From: an uncultured Litoreibacter sp.
GTDB taxonomy: Bacteria; Pseudomonadota; Alphaproteobacteria; Rhodobacterales; Rhodobacteraceae
NCBI GenBank assembly: GCA_947493265.1
Contig: CANLQL010000004.1
Location: 682,001 to 746,000, forward strand
Direction: 5' to 3'
Length of the DNA: 64,000 nucleotides
Positions 7,315 to 16,806 of this stretch are shown here, piece by piece. The notes beneath the pieces were generated by a model. That model was not told where the DNA came from. It made no database searches and saw only the letters and a list, made by a program, of their open reading frames with translations. Position 1 is the stretch's first letter. Each line of letters begins with the position of its first letter. The position numbers and the translations under genes were made by a program.

Positions 7315-8572
7315 TTTGGCGCAGCGGCGGGAAGCTGTTCTCGGGCCGAATGTCCCGACATTTTATGACGACCCTGTCCATCTTGTGCGCGGTGAAGGTG
7401 TGTGGGTGTGGGATGCAGATGGGCGCAAATATCTAGACTGTTACAACAATGTCCCACATGTCGGACACTGTCACCCACACGTGGTTGACGCCATCACCCG
7501 GCAAGCATCCACATTGAATACGCACACGCGCTACCTGCATGACGGGATCGTCGAATATGGTGAGCGTCTCTGCGCCAAATTTTCGCATGAAATCAGTCAA
7601 TTGATCATGGTTTGCACTGGATCAGAAGCTAATGATATCGCGTTGCGTATGGCGCAAGCCGTTACCGGCAAAACCGGATTTATTGCCACCGACAATACTT
7701 ATCACGGCAATACGCTTGCGACGGCGCAATTGTCGACACGCAGACCTCCTATTGGCGGCTACCCTAGAAATGTTCGGCTGGTCCCCGCACCTGACAGTGT
7801 TCGTCCCGTAGGTGGAAGCCTTGATGGGCAAGCGGACGCGTTTGCGTCCAACGTGGCCCAGGCAATTTCCGAGTTGGAGGCAGAAGGCTGTGGTTTTGCT
7901 GGCTTCATGTTCTGTCCGTCTTTCGCCAATGAAGGGTTCCCATCGCTTGATCGTGGATTTCTTGATCCAACGGTTGATGTGATCCGGAACGCAGGCGGGC
8001 TGCTTTTATGTGATGAGGTTCAACCGGGGTTCGGGCGATCTGGAACCGGTTGGTGGGGCCATGATTGGCTAGGCGTGCAACCGGATGTCGTGACGGTTGG
8101 CAAACCGATGGCAAATGGCCATCCGGTTGCATCTGTTCTGACCAGACCTGATGTCATGAAAGCGTTTCGTGAGGCGTTCGGATATTTCAACACGTTCGGC
8201 GGCAATCCTGTCAGCTGCGCTGCCGCAATGGCGACGATGGATATTATCGAACAGGACAGCTTGATCGACAACGCACGCGACGTCGGCGCATACGCGTTGG
8301 ACAGGTTGCACAATATCAGTCACCCTTTGAAGGCTGAGGCGCGGGGCCAAGGTCTTTTCTTCGGCATTGAGTTTGTTCAAGATGACGGTGCCCCGGCGAC
8401 GGAATTTGCCGCAAACGTGGTGGAGCAAATGCGCCAGCGCGGCGTTTTGATGAACCGCATCGGGCGCGACATGAACACGCTTAAAATGCGCCCACCGATG
8501 CCGTTTTCTCAAGACAATGCAGATTTCGCGTTAACTCTTCTGGAAGACGTGATTTCGGAGACACCGATTTGA
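7304..8572 (+). CDS. Class III PLP enzyme resembling ethanolamine-phosphate / 5-phosphohydroxylysine phospho-lyases
   Basis: 422 residues. Lys267 (VGKPMANGHP) is the PLP lysine and Asp237 (LCDEVQPGFGR) contacts the PLP nitrogen. YLDCYNNVPHVGHCHP and NTHTRYLHDGIVEY closely match the signatures of the ETNPPL/PHYKPL (AGXT2L1/2) group, which eliminate phosphate and ammonia from O-phosphoamino alcohols, rather than ordinary omega-transaminases. The next gene is an APH kinase of the type that makes such substrates. So the pair may phosphorylate, then split, an amino alcohol such as hydroxylysine or ethanolamine. A plain aminotransferase role is not excluded. Confidence 0.85.
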   Translation: MTSDLAQRREAVLGPNVPTFYDDPVHLVRGEGVWVWDADGRKYLDCYNNVPHVGHCHPHVVDAITRQASTLNTHTRYLHDGIVEYGERLCAKFSHEISQLIMVCTGSEANDIALRMAQAVTGKTGFIATDNTYHGNTLATAQLSTRRPPIGGYPRNVRLVPAPDSVRPVGGSLDGQADAFASNVAQAISELEAEGCGFAGFMFCPSFANEGFPSLDRGFLDPTVDVIRNAGGLLLCDEVQPGFGRSGTGWWGHDWLGVQPDVVTVGKPMANGHPVASVLTRPDVMKAFREAFGYFNTFGGNPVSCAAAMATMDIIEQDSLIDNARDVGAYALDRLHNISHPLKAEARGQGLFFGIEFVQDDGAPATEFAANVVEQMRQRGVLMNRIGRDMNTLKMRPPMPFSQDNADFALTLLEDVISETPI

Positions 8573-9516
8573 CCCCGGAAAAGGCAACCGCCATGGCGGA
8601 GCGTGCAAGCCTTGCGTGGGGTGGTTTCGCAACGCCGCCGCGGCTGATCCGCAATCGCGAAAATGTTGTGTTCGAAGTTTCTTTCAGATCAGGCACACGG
8701 GCGGCCCTGCGACTGCATCGCCAAGGCTACCAATCGCGCGATGCGATAGAGGCGGAATTGATCTGGACGGAAGCGCTCGCGAATTCTGGTTTCCCTTGCC
8801 CCACGCCGTTTCTGACAGAAGACGGTGCGCGGGTAATGTCCCAAGGGTCGGACCCGCTGGTATCTGTTGTATCTTGGATTGACGCTGATCCGATTGGCGA
8901 AAACGGTGTCCCCTATGATGGCCCCCTCAACCTTTATGAAGATTTGGGACAACTGATCGGGCGCTTGCACCGAAACACCGCTGCTTTGAACCTTCCTAAG
9001 TTGGCACGCCCGTCGTGGAATGCTGATGCGCTACTAGGGGACACACCCCACTGGGGCAGGTTCTGGGAGAACCCCTCCCTGACCCAAAAGGAGGTCGCAT
9101 TTCTTCAAGAAGCGAGAAAAAATGCTGCGCAGCATTTTTCGTACGAAAACCCGGCTGTAGGGCTTATTCACGCTGACCTATTGCAGGAAAATATCCTGCG
9201 AAACAGCGATGGGCTTTGGATCATTGATTTCGATGACAGTGGCTATGGATATGCTGGCTACGATATCGGTACAGCATTGATTCAACACAGTGAATCCCCG
9301 CGGCTACCAGAGTTACAAGAGGCGTTGCTGCATGGGTATGCTGCGCAGCATCCGACGCAAAACCTTCAAGTGAAGGATATCGCATTATACGTTATGCTGC
9401 GCAGCATGGCGTCCTGTGGATGGATCATGTTAAGGGCGGAAAAAGACGACCCAAGACAGCGGTTTTATGCAGAACGTGCGTTGACCTGCGCGCGGGCTTA
9501 TCTAGCAGTTTGTTGA
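8569..9516 (+). CDS. APH-family kinase, hydroxylysine-kinase-like
   Basis: 315 residues with the aminoglycoside phosphotransferase fold: an ATP-binding N-lobe (RNRENVVFEVSF), the catalytic loop LIHADLLQENIL and the metal-binding IIDFDDSGYG. Related enzymes phosphorylate hydroxylysine, homoserine or choline. The TTG at 8569 overlaps the upstream stop and has CGGAG at good spacing; an ATG at 8593 with GGAAAAGG is the alternative. The pairing with a phospho-lyase-like enzyme supports an amino-alcohol kinase role. Converges with pncB, 18 bp apart. Confidence 0.85.
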   Translation: MTPEKATAMAERASLAWGGFATPPRLIRNRENVVFEVSFRSGTRAALRLHRQGYQSRDAIEAELIWTEALANSGFPCPTPFLTEDGARVMSQGSDPLVSVVSWIDADPIGENGVPYDGPLNLYEDLGQLIGRLHRNTAALNLPKLARPSWNADALLGDTPHWGRFWENPSLTQKEVAFLQEARKNAAQHFSYENPAVGLIHADLLQENILRNSDGLWIIDFDDSGYGYAGYDIGTALIQHSESPRLPELQEALLHGYAAQHPTQNLQVKDIALYVMLRSMASCGWIMLRAEKDDPRQRFYAERALTCARAYLAVC

Positions 9517-9534
9517 AAGTTGCCTGCTTCAGGC

Positions 9535-10827
9535 TTATACGACCACCGCCTGTTCTTCCTGCGCCCCAACGTTGAAAACACGCTTATAGCGTTTGATCTC
9601 GGATGCAGGTCCCATCGCCTTGCGTGGATTGTCACTAAGCTTGACTGTCGGTTTCCCGTTGGCTTCCACCGCTTTGCAAACCAGCGAGAACGGGGCCAGG
9701 GCGTCGCCCGGAACAAGACCGCGAAAGTCGTTGGTCAACAAGGTGCCCCAACCAAAAGAGACTCGGACACGACCGTGGAATTGGCTTTGAAGTTCCGTGA
9801 TTTTTGCCTCATCCAGCCCGTCTGAGAAAATCACCAGTTTTTCGCGGGGATCTTCGCCGCGAGACTTCCACCAATTGATTGCTGTTTCAGCCCCTGTCGC
9901 GGGATCGCCGGAATCAATCCTTATGCCCGTCCACCCGGCAAGCCAATCTGGAGCGTCGTTGAGGAAACCAACGGTGCCATAGGTGTCCGGCAAGATAATC
10001 CGTAGATTACCATCATGTTCTTCGTGCCAATCGGCCAGTACGTCATAAGGGGCCTGTTTCAAGGCCTCGTCGTTTTCTGCGAGTGCCGAATACACCATCG
10101 GAAGTTCATGCGCATTTGTGCCAATCGCCTCAACCTCACGGCGCATCGCGATCAGGCAGTTTGATGTGCCTACGAATTTCTCTCCCAAACCTTCCTGCAT
10201 GGCTTGAACACACCAGTCCTGCCACATAAACGAATGTCTGCGCCTTGTGCCGAAATCTGCCAGCCGAAGATTGTCAACCTTTTGTAAACGCTCAACTTTC
10301 TCCCAAAGACGCGTCATTGCACGTGCATAGAGCACTTGCAGTTCGAACCGGCCCATATGTTTCAAAACCGCACGTCCGCGAAGCTCCATCAAGGTGCTTA
10401 ACGCGGGAATTTCCCAAAGCATGACATCAGGCCACTTTCCCTCAAATGTCAGCTCGTACTGGCCATCGCGTTTTTCCAGGTGGTAGTCCGGCATCTGGAA
10501 GTTCTCGAACCACTCCATGAAGTCAGGTCGGAACATCTGGCGCTTGCCATAAAATGTGTTGCCGCGCAGAAATGTGCTTTCGCCACGCGATAGCTTGAGG
10601 GAACGGATGTGATCAAGCTGTTCGCGCAGTTCGCCTTCGTCGACCAACTCAGCAAGTTTGATATCTTTTGAGCGATTGATAAGCGAGAACGTCACATTGG
10701 TGTCGCGCTTGTTGCGGAACACAGATTGGCACATCAACAGCTTATAGAAATCCGTGTCGATCAGCGACCGAACGATCGGATCGATTTTCCATTTGTGGTT
10801 GTAGACCCGCGTGGCGATATCGACCAT
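9535..10827 (-). CDS. pncB: Nicotinate phosphoribosyltransferase
   Basis: 430 residues. SLIDTDFYKLLMCQSVF near the N-terminus and the ATP/PRPP-site segment RIDSGDPATGAETAINWW are typical of the PncB type I family. It makes nicotinate mononucleotide from nicotinate and PRPP in NAD salvage. GGGAGG precedes the ATG. It lies 60 bp downstream of pncA on the same strand, so the product of PncA feeds PncB. Confidence 0.96.
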   Translation of the reverse strand: MVDIATRVYNHKWKIDPIVRSLIDTDFYKLLMCQSVFRNKRDTNVTFSLINRSKDIKLAELVDEGELREQLDHIRSLKLSRGESTFLRGNTFYGKRQMFRPDFMEWFENFQMPDYHLEKRDGQYELTFEGKWPDVMLWEIPALSTLMELRGRAVLKHMGRFELQVLYARAMTRLWEKVERLQKVDNLRLADFGTRRRHSFMWQDWCVQAMQEGLGEKFVGTSNCLIAMRREVEAIGTNAHELPMVYSALAENDEALKQAPYDVLADWHEEHDGNLRIILPDTYGTVGFLNDAPDWLAGWTGIRIDSGDPATGAETAINWWKSRGEDPREKLVIFSDGLDEAKITELQSQFHGRVRVSFGWGTLLTNDFRGLVPGDALAPFSLVCKAVEANGKPTVKLSDNPRKAMGPASEIKRYKRVFNVGAQEEQAVVV

Positions 10828-10887
10828 GGTCTAGCCTCCCTATTGACGAAGCTCAGCTAAACCAAAGGCTTAGCGAATGTCCAGCGC

Positions 10888-11493
10888 TCACAGAAGTGTC
10901 ACACCGGCAGCGCGCATGCCATCTTGCGCGGTCGCAAGTGTTCCACCCATATCAATGGCCCGGCAAAGGGATTGCTCCACACTTACGGCATAGCCAAGCC
11001 GGGTAGCGTCCACTGCCGAGAAATTGACGCAATAGTCGGTTGCGAGACCGACCATTGTCACCGCTGACACATCGCGCGTTTTCAGATATCCATCTAGGCC
11101 AGTCGGCGTCTCATGGTCATTTTCAAAGAACGCGGAATAGCTGTCGATCTGCGGTCGGAACCCTTTGCGCACGATCATATGCGCCTTGTCTGCATCAAGA
11201 TCTGCGTGGAACGCAGCACCTTGCGAGCCCTGAATACAATGATCCGGCCAAAGCATTTGCGCACCGTAGGGCATCTCGGTCTCCGTGAAAGGGTCTTTCC
11301 CGTCATGTGAACTGGCAAAGGACGAATGCCCGGACGGATGCCAGTCCTGGGTCAGCACAATCGTCTGAAACTCTGTCATAAGCCCATTGATGCCAGCCAC
11401 AATTTCATGCCCGCCTTCAACCGCCAGCGCGCCGCCGGGACAAAAGTCGTTCTGGACGTCGATGATGATCAGGGCTTGTGAAATATCGCGCAT
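10888..11493 (-). CDS. pncA: Nicotinamidase
   Basis: 201 residues, isochorismatase-like fold. The Asp of IIIDVQNDFCPGGAL, the metal-site DWHP, the Lys of VRKGF and the Cys of LATDYCV form the catalytic set. It hydrolyses nicotinamide to nicotinate. An ATG at 11505 is in frame, but GGAGG within those 12 bases is placed to serve the ATG at 11493, which gives the family N-terminus (MRDISQALIIIDVQ). First gene of pncA-pncB. Confidence 0.95.
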   Translation of the reverse strand: MRDISQALIIIDVQNDFCPGGALAVEGGHEIVAGINGLMTEFQTIVLTQDWHPSGHSSFASSHDGKDPFTETEMPYGAQMLWPDHCIQGSQGAAFHADLDADKAHMIVRKGFRPQIDSYSAFFENDHETPTGLDGYLKTRDVSAVTMVGLATDYCVNFSAVDATRLGYAVSVEQSLCRAIDMGGTLATAQDGMRAAGVTLL

Positions 11494-11596
11494 GGGATCC
11501 TCCAAACGGGGTTAGTTGATGGGACTGTGCTTTGCCGAGGCCAGACGGTCAAGCTGGGGGCTTGAATGCGCCTGCATTCGCTCGTAAATCCCACGC

Positions 11597-12502
11597 ATGT
11601 TTATCGTTGCCGCGCTTTATCATTTTACGCGATTTGATGACCCGGATGCTTTGCGGCCGGGGCTCGTTGAGATTTGCGCAGCACATGACACCAAAGGAAC
11701 GCTCTTGGTTGCGCAAGAAGGCATCAATGGCACGATTGCGGGTACGCGCGCAGGGATCGATGCCGCCCTGAAGGCAATTCGGGCACTTCCCGGATGTGCT
11801 GCTTTGGAACATAAGGAAAGCACAGCGACAGAAATGCCGTTCAACCGGCTCAAGGTTCGTCTGAAGCGGGAAATCGTGACTATGGGGCAACCCGATGTTG
11901 ATCCGGCGCAAGGGACAGGTCACTATGTCGATCCTGAGGACTGGAACGCTTTGATCGCGCAGCCAGATGTCGCGGTGATCGACACCCGCAATGACTACGA
12001 GGTCGCAATCGGTACGTTTGAAGGGGCGATCGATCCACAAACAAAAAGCTTTGGTGAGTTTCCCGTATGGTGGGAAGCCAACAAAGAGCGTTTTCACAAC
12101 AAACGCGTTGCGATGTTTTGCACAGGTGGAATCCGGTGCGAAAAATCGACCAACTTCTTGTTGGGGCAAGGCGTTGAGGATGTTTTTCACCTGAAAGGTG
12201 GCATCCTGAAATATCTGGAACATGTGCCGGAAGAAGACAGCCGGTGGGACGGAGAATGCTTCGTCTTTGATGGCCGTGTTTCCGTCGGGCATGGCTTGAA
12301 GGAAGGCACACATCGACTTTGCTTCGCCTGCCGGCGACCACTGGCCCCGGAAGACTTGCGGCATGCAGACTATGAAGCCGGTGTCCAATGTCATCGTTGT
12401 GCAGACGAATTCAGCGAGGCTGACCGGCGTAGGTTTCGGGATCGCCAAAAGCAGATTCGTTTGGCCCATGATCGTGGGGAAACGCATATGGGCGACGGCT
12501 GA
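11597..12502 (+). CDS. trhO: tRNA uridine-34 5-hydroxylase (rhodanese family)
   Basis: 301 residues. An N-terminal acylphosphatase-like domain ([17 protein letters not shown]) is followed by a rhodanese domain with Cys175 in the [10 protein letters not shown] loop and a C-terminal Cys-rich segment ([16 protein letters not shown]). This is the YceA/TrhO architecture; it hydroxylates U34 of some tRNAs in an oxygen-independent route from prephenate. It is a single gene, followed by 248 bp before the che operon. Confidence 0.95.
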   Translation: MFIVAALYHFTRFDDPDALRPGLVEICAAHDTKGTLLVAQEGINGTIAGTRAGIDAALKAIRALPGCAALEHKESTATEMPFNRLKVRLKREIVTMGQPDVDPAQGTGHYVDPEDWNALIAQPDVAVIDTRNDYEVAIGTFEGAIDPQTKSFGEFPVWWEANKERFHNKRVAMFCTGGIRCEKSTNFLLGQGVEDVFHLKGGILKYLEHVPEEDSRWDGECFVFDGRVSVGHGLKEGTHRLCFACRRPLAPEDLRHADYEAGVQCHRCADEFSEADRRRFRDRQKQIRLAHDRGETHMGDG

Positions 12503-12750
12503 GCCAACCTTGCGCCTCCCGAATTGATGAAAACTTTACCTGGTTCTCACCCGATCCCATTGGCAGTGAATAGGTATTTCTTTGCGGGATACGCTGCTGA
12601 CATTGGCTGAACTGCAGGACTAAGCGCGACTGAGACGCACGAGCTAAATCCACAATTTGTTAAACTCCTTCTCCTAACAAGGATCACAACTGAACCACTG
12701 CGCCATCTTTGTTGGTGTGCAGTGAAAAGGAATTGTTACGGGTCGCCTGG

Positions 12751-13035
12751 ATGGATCAAAACACCGCGAGATACGAGCTTGCTGCGCGCGCGCCAGCAGA
12801 CGCTGATCCATTGCTAAACTTTTTCAAAGACCATCTGGGTACTCCGGTTACGGTATCCCTCGCCAAGGTAAATCGGCTGGACGCGTTGCGGCTCCAAACT
12901 TTGATCGTTGCGCTCAAGCAATGGCGGGCGAATCAAACCAGGTTCAGTATTTGCGATATTTCTAAAGACTGCGCCGCCAATCTTGAGCTTCTTGGAATTG
13001 GACCAGAATTTTTCAACATGGATTCCCAAACATGA
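12751..13035 (+). CDS. STAS-domain protein at the head of the chemotaxis operon
   Basis: 94 residues. The core VTVSLAKVNRLDALRLQTLIVAL fits a STAS (anti-sigma-antagonist-like) fold, but the usual phospho-acceptor Ser is Asp-Ala here (RLDAL). ATG 12751 is preferred; in-frame TTG codons at 12709 and 12733 could extend it. It overlaps cheY by 4 bp. Small STAS proteins lead some alphaproteobacterial che operons; no partner anti-sigma kinase is visible. Function unknown. Confidence 0.75.
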   Translation: MDQNTARYELAARAPADADPLLNFFKDHLGTPVTVSLAKVNRLDALRLQTLIVALKQWRANQTRFSICDISKDCAANLELLGIGPEFFNMDSQT

Positions 13036-13406
13036 CAATTACTGTGCTTGCAATCGATGATAGTCGGACCATTCGGGACCTCCTGCGAATTTCGATCGAA
13101 GATGCTGGGCTTCAGTTTGTTGGTGCAGAAGATGGCGTGGTTGGTTGTGAAAAATTCAACGAAATACAGCCAGATGTCGTCATTACCGATATCAACATGC
13201 CCAATATGGACGGGTTCGGGGTCATTGAAACCATCCGTGCGACCGGGGCAAATCGGAATGTCCCGATATTGGTGCTGACAACAGAAAGCGGTCAGGACCT
13301 CAAAGTACGGGCGCGAAACGCGGGTGCGACCGGATGGATTGTAAAACCGTTTAATGATGACACACTGATTTCCGTCCTCAAACGCGTTACCGGCTTCGCT
13401 GCCTGA
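13032..13406 (+). CDS. cheY: CheY chemotaxis response regulator
   Basis: 124 residues, a single receiver domain with a full active site: D9/D10 (AIDDSRT), phospho-acceptor D53 (VVITDINMPNMDG), T83 and K105 (VKPF). It takes phosphate from CheA and would bind the flagellar switch. The start overlaps the STAS gene by 4 bp and cheA begins 1 bp after its stop. Confidence 0.95.
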   Translation: MTITVLAIDDSRTIRDLLRISIEDAGLQFVGAEDGVVGCEKFNEIQPDVVITDINMPNMDGFGVIETIRATGANRNVPILVLTTESGQDLKVRARNAGATGWIVKPFNDDTLISVLKRVTGFAA

Positions 13407-13407
13407 A

Positions 13408-15486
13408 ATGAACAGCGTAAATTCCATACGCGACACCTTCTTCGAGGAATGCGAGGAACTGCTTGAGGCGTTGGCAGACGGGCTATCTGAAATGGCAGAT
13501 GGCGACGCAAGCCAAGATACGATGAACGCTGTTTTCCGCGCTGTTCATTCGATCAAAGGTGGCGCTGGAGCATTCGCGCTGGATCAGCTTGTGTCATTCG
13601 CGCACAGCTTCGAAACCGTCTTGGACGGACTTCGAAATGAGACGATTGAACAAACGACGGACCTTATGCGCGTCTTGCAAAAGTCTGGCGATCTTCTGGC
13701 AAATATTGTCGAAGCCGCACGGTCTGGCAGTACGTTTGACGAGGCATCCCTAGCCAGCAATCTCGACGCGCTCTCCTCCTATGGGAATGCGTCATCGGCA
13801 GACGTGGCTCCAGAACCTGCCTTTGCGTTTCAGCCAATGGCCATTGATATCGAGCTGCCCGACAGCAGTGATACAGACCGGCTTTCGGACACTCATGTCG
13901 GGTTTGAAATTCATTTCACCCCACATTGGCCTTTCTATGCGAATGGTCATGACCCGATCCTGCTATTCACTGCACTCGCACAAATCGGCGAGATTGATGT
14001 CGCACTTTCGGAAGAAAACCTGCCAACTCTTGATGACCTCGAAGAGAATACCACCCATCTGAGCTGGACGATCACGCTGAAAACGGACGAATCCGAAACC
14101 ATCTTGCACGAGGTCTTCGAATTCGTTGAAGGACTTTGCGATCTGCAGATTGATCCAATTGTCGCGGAGGAAGAACCTCTTCCCGACGCTATCGCAAACA
14201 AGATACCAGCTGACAAAAAGATATCAGCTGAGGCCAGCGCACAGAAAAATACCAAACCGGTTGGCCCAAAACCAACGCTCAGGGTGGACCTTGAGCGTGT
14301 TGACCGGCTTATCAATACTGTCGGAGAGCTGATTATCAATCAGGCCATGATCGCCCAGCGCATGGGTGAAAATTCCGCTCTACTGGACGCTGATTTGTCG
14401 AACGATCTGGATGATTACAGATTACTTGCGCGCGATATCCAAGAAGCAGTTATGGCGATCCGGGCCCAACCCGTAAAACCCTTGTTCCAACGCATGTCAC
14501 GTATCGTTCGAGAATCGGCGGATGAGGCAGATAAGACAGCACGGCTGGTGGTAATTGGCGAGGGAACGGAGGTTGATAAAACAATCATCGAAAGGCTTGC
14601 CGACCCACTGACACACATGGTTCGCAACGCCGTCGATCATGGATTGGAGACTGCGCAGGAACGGATTGACGCGGGAAAGGACCCCGAGGGCACGATCACG
14701 CTATCCGCAGCCCACAGATCGGGAAGTATCCTCATCGAAGTTCAAGACGATGGTGGTGGGCTGAACAGAGACAAGATTCTCTCGATTGCAATCGAGAAAA
14801 ACCTGATTGCCAGTGATCAAGAGATCACAGATGCAGAGATCGACAATCTGTTGTTTATGCCGGGTTTCTCCACCGTCGAAAAAGTTACCAGCCTTTCGGG
14901 TCGCGGCGTCGGGATGGATGTTGTCAAAAATTCAGTCGTCGCACTTGGCGGCCGTATTTCGATATCGTCTACACCGGGTCTTGGAACAAAATTTTCGATT
15001 ACTCTACCGCTCACACTGGCTGTTATGGACGGAATGGTGATCTCGGTCGCCGATCAGACCATGGTTGTTCCAATCAGCGCTATGATTGAAACCATTCGAC
15101 CAGAGCCGTCTGATCTTCACCCGCTTGGCACCGACAAGTTGCTGCTGTCGGTTCGGGGTCAATACATCCCCGTCATAGATGTGGCGGAAATTTTAGGGCT
15201 TGTGCGAACCGATGCCTGCCCCGCTCCGGACGTTTACCTCCTCATCGAAGCGGAGGGGGTCGGCCAATGTGCATTGGGCATCGATGAGATTTTCGACCAG
15301 CGCCAGGTTGTCATCAAGAGTCTTGAAGGCAACTACCAGGCCATTCCGGGTGTCGCCGCCGCAACTATTCTGGGTGACGGGAAAATTGCCCTGATCTTGG
15401 ACACTGACGCTGTCGCGCTCATGCAAGCGGGTGATCCAGATCGCGCAAGGAAATCAAATTCACAATTGGAGCATTCCCATGAGTGA
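13408..15486 (+). CDS. cheA: Chemotaxis histidine kinase CheA
   Basis: 692 residues. Hpt domain with H47 (AVHSIKGGAGAF), a long variable region (about 115-290, including DTHVGFEIHFTPHWPF), the dimerisation helices (DRLINTVGELIINQAM), the HATPase with N-box (HMVRNAVDHGLE) and G boxes (DDGGGLN, GRGVGMDVV), then a CheW-like domain from about 540. It autophosphorylates under receptor control and feeds CheY. The end overlaps the cheW start by 8 bp. Confidence 0.97.
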   Translation: MNSVNSIRDTFFEECEELLEALADGLSEMADGDASQDTMNAVFRAVHSIKGGAGAFALDQLVSFAHSFETVLDGLRNETIEQTTDLMRVLQKSGDLLANIVEAARSGSTFDEASLASNLDALSSYGNASSADVAPEPAFAFQPMAIDIELPDSSDTDRLSDTHVGFEIHFTPHWPFYANGHDPILLFTALAQIGEIDVALSEENLPTLDDLEENTTHLSWTITLKTDESETILHEVFEFVEGLCDLQIDPIVAEEEPLPDAIANKIPADKKISAEASAQKNTKPVGPKPTLRVDLERVDRLINTVGELIINQAMIAQRMGENSALLDADLSNDLDDYRLLARDIQEAVMAIRAQPVKPLFQRMSRIVRESADEADKTARLVVIGEGTEVDKTIIERLADPLTHMVRNAVDHGLETAQERIDAGKDPEGTITLSAAHRSGSILIEVQDDGGGLNRDKILSIAIEKNLIASDQEITDAEIDNLLFMPGFSTVEKVTSLSGRGVGMDVVKNSVVALGGRISISSTPGLGTKFSITLPLTLAVMDGMVISVADQTMVVPISAMIETIRPEPSDLHPLGTDKLLLSVRGQYIPVIDVAEILGLVRTDACPAPDVYLLIEAEGVGQCALGIDEIFDQRQVVIKSLEGNYQAIPGVAAATILGDGKIALILDTDAVALMQAGDPDRARKSNSQLEHSHE

Positions 15487-15949
15487 CCAAGACGAACAGT
15501 TCACTGAAAAATCAACTTGTGAGTTCGTGACTTTCACGGCAGCAAACCAGAGCTTTTGCCTTGATATCATGAAGATACGCGAAATTCGCAGATGGGCTCC
15601 GGTGACTATCCTTCCGCATTCCCCGGCAGAGGTACTGGGCGTCATGAACCTCCGCGGCGCTGTTATCCCAATCTTTGACCTTGCGGCAGGTTTTGGACTG
15701 GGTCCAACCCCTCACAACGACCGAAATGTTATCATCGTCGCAAATAACGGGACGCAGACAGTTGGCCTGCTCGTTCAGTCCGTTTCTGAAATACTTTCCG
15801 TGTCAGAAGACCAAATCCAAAGCACACCGGACGTGAATTCGGAATCTACGCGACAATCAATTCCAGAAGTGATTTCGCTAGAGAACGGAATGACCCGTGT
15901 GGTGGACCTTCAATTTATCGCCCGCGCGGTTTCTCAGGTTGCGGCTTGA
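15479..15949 (+). CDS. cheW: Chemotaxis coupling protein CheW
   Basis: 156 residues. CheW fold with EFVTFTAANQSFCLDIMKIREI and VLGVMNLRGAVIPIFDL, the segments that dock on CheA and receptors. The ATG at 15479 lies inside the end of cheA; a longer in-frame reading from 15431 is just the cheA overlap. It ends in a TGATG junction with cheR. Confidence 0.95.
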   Translation: MSDQDEQFTEKSTCEFVTFTAANQSFCLDIMKIREIRRWAPVTILPHSPAEVLGVMNLRGAVIPIFDLAAGFGLGPTPHNDRNVIIVANNGTQTVGLLVQSVSEILSVSEDQIQSTPDVNSESTRQSIPEVISLENGMTRVVDLQFIARAVSQVAA

Positions 15950-16806
15950 TGAACCAAATCGACAAGACCTTACTTTTCGACGAGAATTTTCCATTCTCAG
16001 ACGATGACTTTGAAAAAATATCCAGTTTGGCACACCGGGAATTTGGTCTTTTTCTGCCACCACCTAAAAAGACTCTGGTTTATTCCAGACTTGCGCGACG
16101 GGTTCGCAGCCTGAAGCTCCGTGATTTCAAGGACTATTGTGATCTGCTACAGGACGACAAAAACAGGGAAGAACGCCGGGTGCTGCTATCTTCCCTCACA
16201 ACAAATGTTACGCAGTTTTTTCGCGAAGCTCACCATTTCGACTACCTGTCAAAGTCGGTTTTTCCAGAATTGATCAGCCTCGCGCGTGCAGGATCGCCAG
16301 TGCGAATTTGGTCAGCCGGGTGTTCAACCGGGCAAGAACCTTACTCCATCGCTTTCACGCTGTTGGATGCCTTTCCTGACGCGCCATCCTACGACGTCAA
16401 GATATTGGCCACTGATATTGACACTGAAGTTTTGGAAACCGGAAAACGTGCGGTTTATTCTGACGAAGATATCGCGCCAATCCCAAAGCTCATGCGCGAA
16501 CGGTTCGTCACACAGACCGAGAAGAATTTCCGCGTCAAAGACACCGTTAAAAAGCTTGTTAACTTTGCTGAATTAAATCTCGTTTCGGATTGGAACATAA
16601 ACGGGAAGTTTCATTTGATCATGTGCCGAAACGTGTCGATTTATTTCGATAAATCAGCGCAAGCAACACTTTGGAAAAGGTTTTCTGATCAAATCCGTCC
16701 AAACGGGCATTTGCTTATCGGTCATTCAGAACGTTTGTCCGGTGATGGTGCAAGTGCCTTTAAGACTGTTGGTGTCACAGCCTATGAACGAGCGTTGGAT
16801 CGATGA
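15949..16806 (+). CDS. cheR: Chemoreceptor methyltransferase CheR
   Basis: 285 residues. An N-terminal helical domain (FSDDDFEKISSLAHREFG) precedes a SAM-dependent methyltransferase domain with RIWSAGCSTGQEPYSIA and the LIMCRNVSIYFD segment, both typical of CheR. It methylates receptor glutamates. The ATG at 15949 overlaps the cheW stop (TGATG). The end overlaps the next receiver gene (ATGA). Confidence 0.96.
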   Translation: MNQIDKTLLFDENFPFSDDDFEKISSLAHREFGLFLPPPKKTLVYSRLARRVRSLKLRDFKDYCDLLQDDKNREERRVLLSSLTTNVTQFFREAHHFDYLSKSVFPELISLARAGSPVRIWSAGCSTGQEPYSIAFTLLDAFPDAPSYDVKILATDIDTEVLETGKRAVYSDEDIAPIPKLMRERFVTQTEKNFRVKDTVKKLVNFAELNLVSDWNINGKFHLIMCRNVSIYFDKSAQATLWKRFSDQIRPNGHLLIGHSERLSGDGASAFKTVGVTAYERALDR

